Shown in pieces: positions 13,840 through 18,924 of a stretch of 18,924 nt of DNA (within the stretch, counting starts at the first letter, position 1; the number at the start of each line of letters is the position of its first letter). The notes beneath the pieces are model-generated. The model saw only the letters and a program-made list of their open reading frames with translations. It was not told the DNA's origin and did no database searches. Location: contig JAFQDR010000049.1 of assembly GCA_017415945.1 (NCBI GenBank), positions 1 to 18,924 on the forward strand. Reading direction: 5' to 3'. Made by a program: the position numbers and the translations under genes. Source of the stretch: Oscillospiraceae bacterium (GTDB taxonomy: Bacteria > Bacillota_A > Clostridia > Oscillospirales > Oscillospiraceae).

Positions 13840-13932
13840 TGGCGGAGAAGGAGGGATTCGAACCCTCGATACCCTTTTGGGGTATACACGATTTCCAATC
13901 GTGCGCGCTCGACCGGGCTACGCGACTTCTCC
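13840..13932 (-). tRNA. tRNA-Ser (GGA anticodon)
   Basis: Read on the minus strand: acceptor GGAGAAG pairs with CTTCTCC, with discriminator G and encoded CCA. The anticodon stem is CACGA/TCGTG with loop TTGGAAA, giving anticodon GGA, which reads TCC and TCT. The long variable arm (TACCC/GGGTA) is typical of serine tRNAs, and the T arm contains GGTTCGAATCC. Its 3' end faces the integrase of element 2, the usual target for such integrases, and the gene stays intact after insertion. Confidence 0.97.
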
Positions 13933-13964
13933 ATATTTGGTGCCGTTCGTTCGGAACGAATGTT

Positions 13965-13993
13965 ATTATACGACGGGGAACATGAAATGTCAA
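13965..13993 (-). promoter_or_regulatory. Consensus promoter of tRNA-Ser
   Basis: On the minus strand TTGACA (13988-13993), a 17-base spacer and TATAAT (13965-13970) match consensus exactly, about 30 bases upstream of the tRNA. A 7-bp palindrome, TTCGTTC-G-GAACGAA (13946-13960), lies in the short leader. Confidence 0.85.
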
Positions 13994-14103
13994 CACCTTT
14001 TTTTGAAAAATTTCAATTTATTTTTTGGCTGTTCAGACAGTTGCGGGGATGGGCCGAATATGGTACAACTATACTATAAATACACATTTGAGAGGTGCGG
14101 ACT

Positions 14104-15093
14104 ATGGCCGAGAAGAACAAGCTGAAGCTGCTGTATATTCTTGACATTATGCGCAAGACCGATGAGTTCCATCCTATCAACTCCACCCAAATCGCCGAGA
14201 AGCTCTCCGCCTACGGCATTAGCGCCGAGCGCAAGAGCATTGGACGGGATCTGGCCTGTCTGGAGGATGCGGGATATTCCATTATCAAGTGTGCCGACCA
14301 CAACAAGGGCTGGTACATGACCGATCAGGCCTTTGAGGATTACGAGCTGAAGATCCTGTGCGATGCGGTGGGCTCCGCAACCTTCCTCACCGAGCGGGAC
14401 ACCCGTGAACTGATCAAGAAGGTCAAGGATCTTGCTACCACAGAGGGAGAAAAGCTTATTGCCGCTACGGGGTATTTGGATGCGGGCATCAAGACCGAGG
14501 ATAAGAGCAGCAAGATCAAGATCGACAATATCACCCGCGCCATTAAGGCGGGGCGGCAGATCACCTTCCAGTATTATGAGGATACCGCAGGCAATAAGCG
14601 CAGGCTTCGCCGTGACGGGCATATCTACTGCGTGAGCCCCTATTATCTGGTGCTGTTTGAAAACCAGTATTTCCTGATCTGCAACTCCAGAAGCAACGAC
14701 GGGCTGACCCACTTCCGTCTGGAGATGATCACCAATCTGAACATCACCGACCTGCCTTCCCGTGATCCCAGAACCCTCCCTGCCCATGGGGACGGCTTCG
14801 ATTTGGGCGGCTATCTCCGCAGCAGTGTGAATATGTGGGCAGGGGAGCGGGTACGGATGCGGCTGCGCTGCGATAACTACCTGCGCAATGAGATCCGTAT
14901 GCGCTTCGGTAAGCAGGTCATGATGATCGATGACGGCCCCGATTGCTTTACGGTCACGGTGGAGGTTGCGGACAATACGGGGCTGTATCAGTGGCTGGCA
15001 GAGCAGGGGAAGCGGGTCACCGTTCTCTCTCCCGAATCTGTGCGGGAGCATTATATGGAATTCCTGCGGGATATTATGATGTTATATGAATGA
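14104..15093 (+). CDS. WYL-domain transcriptional regulator
   Basis: A 329-residue DeoR/YafY-like regulator with an N-terminal winged helix (about 6-75; STQIAEKLSAYGISAERKSI) and a WYL domain (about 140-220; ITFQYYED, RDGHIYCVSPYYLVLFENQY). A C-terminal extension follows, ending in SPESVREHYMEFL. WYL domains bind small ligands or nucleic acid and often control stress or defence genes. ATG 14104 is preferred over GTG 14095 because GAGAGGTG then serves as ribosome site. It is the first gene of a tight three-gene run with two small YbjN-like genes, so it probably controls them or shares their function. The GC-rich third positions differ from the neighbouring element and look host-like. Confidence 0.9.
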   Translation: MAEKNKLKLLYILDIMRKTDEFHPINSTQIAEKLSAYGISAERKSIGRDLACLEDAGYSIIKCADHNKGWYMTDQAFEDYELKILCDAVGSATFLTERDTRELIKKVKDLATTEGEKLIAATGYLDAGIKTEDKSSKIKIDNITRAIKAGRQITFQYYEDTAGNKRRLRRDGHIYCVSPYYLVLFENQYFLICNSRSNDGLTHFRLEMITNLNITDLPSRDPRTLPAHGDGFDLGGYLRSSVNMWAGERVRMRLRCDNYLRNEIRMRFGKQVMMIDDGPDCFTVTVEVADNTGLYQWLAEQGKRVTVLSPESVREHYMEFLRDIMMLYE

Positions 15094-15103
15094 GAGGGTA
15101 TCT

Positions 15104-15493
15104 ATGAAATTATTCCAACAGGTAATGACAGCCTGTGCCGAACGTTTCGGCAGGGCGCAGGTCATGCAGCTGGCGGACAACCAGCTGGAGATCGCCATGG
15201 TCAATGATGCGGGTGAGCCAATGTTCCCTGTGTATATGGGGTTCCACAATGCCAATGACATTGAGTTCACTGCCATTCTCTTTGAAGTGCCCGAGGCAGA
15301 CCAAAAGGCCTTTATGGCACAATGCAACACCATGAACACCCAGTATCCCATGGTGCGCTTTTATATGGATTCCGGCTATCTGTGTGCAGGACTCGATCTG
15401 CTGCTGTACACCGAGGATGCCGCCGATGTGATGAGCATGCTCACCGCACTGCTGCAGGTGATCGCTGCCAATCTGCCTGCGTTGTTAGGCTAA
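15104..15493 (+). CDS. Small YbjN-like protein 1
   Basis: A 129-residue acidic protein with alternating strands and helices and no signal peptide. The pattern (FTAILFEVPEADQKAFMAQC, NTQYPMVRFYMDSGYLCAG) resembles YbjN/type III chaperone-like domains, in which a helix with CN.LN is followed by a strand with aromatic residues. ATG 15104 is chosen over 15086 because GAGAGGG at 15091-15097 precedes it. It begins 10 bases after the WYL regulator stop. Function is unknown; family placement is by pattern only. Confidence 0.75.
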   Translation: MKLFQQVMTACAERFGRAQVMQLADNQLEIAMVNDAGEPMFPVYMGFHNANDIEFTAILFEVPEADQKAFMAQCNTMNTQYPMVRFYMDSGYLCAGLDLLLYTEDAADVMSMLTALLQVIAANLPALLG

Positions 15494-15505
15494 GGAGGGT
15501 ACAAT

Positions 15506-15913
15506 ATGACACTGTTATTAAGTGATCTGATCCATGAATTTGATGCCAGACAGTTTTATTACTTCGAGGGCTATGGGGAACAGCTGCTGATTTTGAATAT
15601 GCCCAATGACAACGATCCTACCGATGTCATCAACACCATGGTGGAGTTCCACGATGAGATGATGTCCCCCAGTGCCATGGTACTGGAGATCGACGAGGAA
15701 TTCTACCTGACCGCGGCGGAGGTATGCAATACGCTGAACGCGGGCACCAGATGGTACAAGCATTTTGTGCAGGAGACACCCGAAGGGAAGCTGCAGCTGT
15801 GCGTGGCAGCGGACTACGTTGCCAAGGAGCTGATGAGCGACCGTGCCTTCGATCTGCTGATGGATTTTGTGGGCCATGTGTATGAGGTCAAGGCTTATGT
15901 GATGAACGGATAA
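15506..15913 (+). CDS. Small YbjN-like protein 2
   Basis: A 135-residue acidic protein, 12 bases downstream of the previous gene with a good AAGGAGGG site. It shares the same general layout (EVCNTLNAGTRWYKHFV, then LQLCVAADYV) but little direct identity, so it may be an old paralogue. No membrane segment or catalytic motif is seen. Together with the WYL regulator it forms an apparent three-gene operon whose job I cannot name. No terminator follows before the MITE-like repeat. Confidence 0.75.
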   Translation: MTLLLSDLIHEFDARQFYYFEGYGEQLLILNMPNDNDPTDVINTMVEFHDEMMSPSAMVLEIDEEFYLTAAEVCNTLNAGTRWYKHFVQETPEGKLQLCVAADYVAKELMSDRAFDLLMDFVGHVYEVKAYVMNG

Positions 15914-15928
15914 CCCACGAGAACCTAT

Positions 15929-16113
15929 GAAAATGCACTGTTTTTTAACCAATGTCAATAAGTTAAGCGTGCGGTTAATGCGCGGGTCCGTAGGGGCGGC
16001 TATTAGCCGCCCGCATTGGTAGCCTTTGTTGGATTATTTTCGGGCGGATACTATCCGCCCCTACGACGGATTTCCTTATCTTAATGACATTGTTTTTTTA
16101 ACGGTGCTTTTTC
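15929..16113. mobile_element. MITE-like repeat with 39-bp terminal inverted repeats
   Basis: The outer arms 15929-15967 and 16075-16113 are inverted copies matching at 30 of 39 positions. Inside are two further hairpins, 15994-16012 (GGGCGGCTA/TAGCCGCCC) and 16042-16060 (GGGCGGATA/TATCCGCCC), which are themselves inverted copies of each other with compensating stem changes. It has no coding capacity. Similar GTAGGGGCGG palindromes are common between genes in gut clostridia. No target duplication is seen. Confidence 0.7.
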
Positions 16114-16128
16114 TTTTTTCGGCAAGCG

Positions 16129-16157
16129 TAGACAAAATCTTAACATTCTGCTATACT
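16129..16157 (+). promoter_or_regulatory. Promoter for the 117-aa gene
   Basis: TAGACA (16129-16134), a 17-base spacer and TATACT (16152-16157), 39 bases before the ATG at 16196. Confidence 0.65.
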
Positions 16158-16195
16158 GTGTCTATAAATGTAATATAAGGAAAGGAGTTTTTCGT

Positions 16196-16549
16196 ATGAA
16201 GTTTTATCCTCTGACTGCTGCCGCTCCCGATGTGGCCTTGAAGACCGACTATGACGGAGGCCGTGCCATCGGCAATGTGCAGCTGGGCAATACATACCTG
16301 TTCTTTAAGGAAAAGAGAAAGCTGTACTATATCCCCTATGCCGATGTGACCCGTGTGTTCCGCCGCGTGATGCTGGTTCAGACCAAGATGTGCTGCGGGA
16401 AGGGTAATCTGGAGGTAGAAAACCTTGTGATCTGTACCGAAGCGGGGGAGGCCGCCCAGGTGCAGCTGCCCGGTGCCCGCGCAGGGGTGATTTTGCTGGA
16501 GGAAGTGGCCAAAAGAGCCCCTCATGTGCAAATCGGCAAGCCCAACTGA
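16196..16549 (+). CDS. Small protein of unknown function (117 aa)
   Basis: Not recognised. It is a soluble, strand-rich protein: YLFFKEKRKLYYIPYADVTR followed by LEVENLVICTEAGEAAQVQL and an amphipathic C-terminal helix. The strand order with a final helix could suit a PH-like fold, but this is a guess. A good AAAGGAG site precedes the ATG, and a clear promoter lies upstream, so expression as a single gene is likely. Codon use is host-like. It has no partner domain or signal peptide. Confidence 0.75.
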   Translation: MKFYPLTAAAPDVALKTDYDGGRAIGNVQLGNTYLFFKEKRKLYYIPYADVTRVFRRVMLVQTKMCCGKGNLEVENLVICTEAGEAAQVQLPGARAGVILLEEVAKRAPHVQIGKPN

Positions 16550-16699
16550 TGTATCGTCTGCTCGGGTAAGCCTTGTGTGAAAAAATCACTGTTTTCGTAA
16601 AAACGGCTGTAAACGACGATTTAATAGATTTTCGCCGTGCTTCGTGAAAATTTTACCGGAAACAAGAGTAAAAACGCACAAATTTTCGGTGGAAAGCCC

Positions 16700-16728
16700 T
16701 TGCTATTTATGCACAATAGATGTAGAAT
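16700..16728 (+). promoter_or_regulatory. Promoter for the 164-aa gene (and possibly cstA)
   Basis: TTGCTA (16700-16705), a 17-base spacer and TAGAAT (16723-16728). Transcription would start near 16735, leaving an 80-base leader. The stretch 16550-16699 upstream shows only short A/T-rich repeats and no gene. Confidence 0.6.
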
Positions 16729-16754
16729 AGCGTTAACAATTTTTTTACAAATTT

Positions 16755-16796
16755 GGAAAGTGTGAAACTCTATCTAAACGGATGCAGGCACTTTCC
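16755..16796 (+). promoter_or_regulatory. Leader hairpin before the 164-aa gene
   Basis: Perfect 8-bp inverted repeat GGAAAGTG (16755-16762) and CACTTTCC (16789-16796) in the leader, ending four bases before the AAGGAG ribosome site at 16801. It could influence translation or mRNA stability. No known riboswitch is recognised. Confidence 0.45.
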
Positions 16797-16815
16797 TTAC
16801 AAGGAGAAAACGAAA

Positions 16816-17310
16816 ATGACAGCTCGGGAAGCGCTTCCGAAACTGCTTAGATCATATTACGCATATTATAATGTATTTGAAGAAAACGTGACCCCTCCCT
16901 TTGCTGCGGAGGCGGAGTTCCATTCCCATGAGGAACAGTTCTTTCTGGTAAAGCAGGCGAAGCTGTCCGAATCGGAATCCAAGGAATTTGTTTTCTTCGC
17001 CGTTACCGAACGTCTGACTTTGGAGCTGCTGCGGCAGTACGATGAAACCGCATGGGCAACCGGCATGAGCCGCGTGGTCCCTCACGACGGTCACCGCAAT
17101 TCCGATGTGGTGCTGTTTATTCTGGCGGATGTCATCGACGAGGATGCCAAGAAGGCCATCAAGAAAATGAAGCGCTACCAAAGCTACAGACATACGCTCC
17201 ATGGCTGGAGCCATTACCGTGTGATTGCTCAGGAGATGAGTACAGACAAGCCCGTCTTTAACCGAATGGGACGGGAACTGAAAAAGCTCCTTCGCAATAT
17301 AAAAAATTAA
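16816..17310 (+). CDS. Protein of unknown function upstream of cstA (164 aa)
   Basis: Not recognised. It is a soluble mixed helix/strand protein with a basic C-terminus (GRELKKLLRNIKN) and a motif-like middle (HSHEEQFFLVKQAKLSESES). ATG 16816 with AAGGAG at 16801-16806 is preferred over the in-frame TTG 16753, which would place coding sequence through the leader hairpin. It lies 17 bases before cstA in the same direction with no terminator between, so it is probably co-transcribed and might be connected with the transporter. Confidence 0.75.
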   Translation: MTAREALPKLLRSYYAYYNVFEENVTPPFAAEAEFHSHEEQFFLVKQAKLSESESKEFVFFAVTERLTLELLRQYDETAWATGMSRVVPHDGHRNSDVVLFILADVIDEDAKKAIKKMKRYQSYRHTLHGWSHYRVIAQEMSTDKPVFNRMGRELKKLLRNIKN

Positions 17311-17327
17311 GATAGGAGAGTGAGTTT

Positions 17328-18924
17328 ATGATCGCTATTCTGATTATCCTCGCTGCAATCGCTCTGCTGGTGCTGGGCTACATCTTCTATGGCTCTTATC
17401 TGGCAAAAGAATGGGGTATTGACCCCGAAAACGTAACCCCCGCAGTGGAAATTAACGACGGCGTTGACTACGTCGCTGCAAAGCCCGCTGTTCTGATGGG
17501 TCACCACTTCTCTTCCATCGCAGGCGCAGGCCCCATCAACGGTCCTATTCAGGCTTCCGTTTTCGGTTGGGTTCCCGTATTCCTGTGGTGTATCATCGGC
17601 GGTATCTTCGTCGGTGGTCTGCACGACTTTGGTGCAATGTTCGCATCCGTTCGTCACGGCGGTAAGTCTGTTGGCGAAATCATCAAGTCCTCCATGGGCG
17701 ACAGAGCAAAGAAGCTGTTCATCGTTTTCGCTCTGCTGGTTCTGATCCTCGTTATCGCTTCCTTCGTTAACGTTGTTGCAGGTACCTTCTTCTCCGAAAA
17801 CACCGGCTTTATCACCACCAACCCCAACGGTAACGAAACTACCGCTATGGTTTCCGTTCTGTTCATCATCATGGCTATGATCTACGGCATGCTGACCACT
17901 CGCTTCGGCATGGCCACCGGTCCCGCTACCGCTATCGGTCTGGTTCTGATCGTTGCAGGTATCGTATTCGGCCTGAACGTTGGTCTGGTTCTGAACCGCA
18001 CCGTTTGGATTCTGCTGATCGCTCTGTACATCACCGTTGCATCTCTGGCTCCCGTTTGGATCCTGCTGCAGCCCCGTGACTACCTGTCCTCCTTCCTGCT
18101 GTATGCAATGATGATCGTTGCTGTTGTCGGTATCTTCATGTCTGCATTCACCGGCACCGCAGAATTCACCATTCCCGCATTCACCGGTAAGTCCGGCCTG
18201 TTCCCCGCACTGTTCATCACTGTTGCTTGCGGCGCTTGCTCCGGCTTCCACTCCCTGATCGCTTCCGGCACTTCTTCCAAGCAGCTGGCAAACGAAAAGG
18301 ACGCAAAGGCTATCGGCTACGGCTCCATGCTGATCGAATCCGCACTGGCTATCATCGCCCTGATCGCTGTTGGTATGGTATTTGATAAGTACGTTGACGG
18401 CGGCTTCGGCTCTCCCTCTGTTGCTTTCGCAGCAGGTATTGCTACCATGTTCGGTACCGAAACCTCCAAGGTATACGGCGTTGTTTACGCTCTGCTGACT
18501 CTGGCTGTTTCCGTATTCGCACTGACCTCTCTGGACTCCGGTACTCGTCTGTCCCGCTTCATGTTCGGCGAACTGTTCCTGAAGGAAGGCGAAGCTTCCT
18601 GGCAGGACGCTACCGGCATCCGCAAGATTCTGACTCACCCCCTGGTTGGCACTCTGATCATGGTTGGTGTAGGTTCCACTCTGGGCTTCCTGAAGCTGTC
18701 CCAGATCTGGGGTCTGTTCGGCGCTGCTAACCAGCTGCTGGCAGGTCTGGCTCTGATGGCTGTTGCAGCATGGCTGGGCAACATCGGCAAGAACAACAAG
18801 ATGTTCTTCATCCCCATGATCTTCATGCTGGCTGCAACTCTGACCTCTCTGGTTCAGACCGTTATCGGCAAGTTCGGCATGATCGGTGCAGGCACCGCAG
18901 CATGGGGCGACTGGTTCCAGCTGA
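17328..18924 (+). CDS. cstA: CstA-family carbon starvation / peptide or pyruvate transporter, 3' end outside window
   Basis: 532 codons of a polytopic CstA protein; the frame is open to the window edge. Family blocks are visible: GHHFSSIAGAGPINGPIQAS, GGLHDFGAMFASVRHGGKSV, a region of repeated hydrophobic segments, FTGTAEFTIP, CGACSGFHSLIASGTSSKQL, TSLDSGTRLSRF and LFGAANQLLAGLAL. CstA proteins import peptides or pyruvate when carbon is scarce. The ATG follows ATAGGAGAG. Codon choice is extremely biased (CTG, GTT, TCC, CCC), suggesting high expression. This bias also creates a long false open frame on the opposite strand. Confidence 0.95.
   Translation, partial: MIAILIILAAIALLVLGYIFYGSYLAKEWGIDPENVTPAVEINDGVDYVAAKPAVLMGHHFSSIAGAGPINGPIQASVFGWVPVFLWCIIGGIFVGGLHDFGAMFASVRHGGKSVGEIIKSSMGDRAKKLFIVFALLVLILVIASFVNVVAGTFFSENTGFITTNPNGNETTAMVSVLFIIMAMIYGMLTTRFGMATGPATAIGLVLIVAGIVFGLNVGLVLNRTVWILLIALYITVASLAPVWILLQPRDYLSSFLLYAMMIVAVVGIFMSAFTGTAEFTIPAFTGKSGLFPALFITVACGACSGFHSLIASGTSSKQLANEKDAKAIGYGSMLIESALAIIALIAVGMVFDKYVDGGFGSPSVAFAAGIATMFGTETSKVYGVVYALLTLAVSVFALTSLDSGTRLSRFMFGELFLKEGEASWQDATGIRKILTHPLVGTLIMVGVGSTLGFLKLSQIWGLFGAANQLLAGLALMAVAAWLGNIGKNNKMFFIPMIFMLAATLTSLVQTVIGKFGMIGAGTAAWGDWFQL

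Noticed and set aside
14074..15051. 325-codon minus-strand open frame opposite the WYL regulator
   Set aside because: The plus strand encodes a coherent winged-helix/WYL protein with a good ribosome site; the antisense product is meaningless.
15986..16070. CRISPR-like repeats from the paired GGGCGG palindromes
   Set aside because: Only two units in inverted orientation, without regular spacers; it fits a MITE/REP-type repeat instead.
17307..18638. 443-codon minus-strand open frame rich in Gln/Asn/Gly
   Set aside because: Shadow of cstA, whose strict codon use removes stop codons on the other strand; the composition is artefactual.

Overview
The window looks like a chromosomal stretch of an anaerobic gut-type Firmicute, most likely a clostridium of the Oscillospiraceae/Oscillospirales kind. 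The reasons are near-consensus sigma-A promoters, AGGAGG ribosome sites, several TTG starts, Tn916-like integrases, a tRNA gene that encodes its CCA end, and roughly balanced base composition. This placement is inference; no rRNA or marker gene is present.

Layout. (1) 1-3185: right end of an integrated mobile element (element 1): a leftward RepA-like AAA ATPase (cut by the window edge), a leftward 77-residue DNA-binding/excisionase-like gene, a divergent XRE regulator with a 43-bp palindromic operator, and a tyrosine integrase. (2) 3227-9325: a respiratory nitrite-ammonification cluster. It holds a membrane-anchored protein with two RnfG-type FMN-binding domains fused to a pentaheme NrfA, a second lipoprotein NrfA (about 78 % identical over the NrfA part), the system II cytochrome c maturation pair ResB and CcsA, and a YgbA-type nitrosative-stress protein. 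No NrfH is present; the FMN domains may replace it as electron donor. (3) 9326-13837: a second, compact element (element 2): a hairpin-rich origin-like stretch, a full copy of the same ATPase, an excisionase, a zinc-ribbon protein, and a different tyrosine integrase facing the 3' end of tRNA-Ser(GGA). (4) 13840-18924: tRNA-Ser, an operon with a WYL regulator and two small YbjN-like proteins, a MITE-like repeat, two unrecognised small genes, and the start of a CstA transporter gene.

The two elements share a 997-bp direct repeat (offset exactly 10,051 bp, no indels, about 95 % identical by eye). It holds the ATPase gene and a leader with an apparent 79-nt antisense RNA cassette. Between the copies, the leader hairpin shows one compensatory base-pair change while its loop has three consecutive substitutions. 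The repeats end at a shared terminator, beyond which the excisionase, regulator and integrase genes are unrelated. The nitrite cluster lies between the repeats, so recombination between them could excise it as a 10-kb circle.

Codon choice in the nitrite genes (CTG, CCC, TAC rich) resembles that of cstA rather than the AT-richer element genes. I therefore read the nitrite cluster as host-type DNA bracketed by two invaders. The 5' end of the fusion gene, next to element 1, lacks a normal start in its main frame but has a convincing start in another frame joined by a single-base shift.
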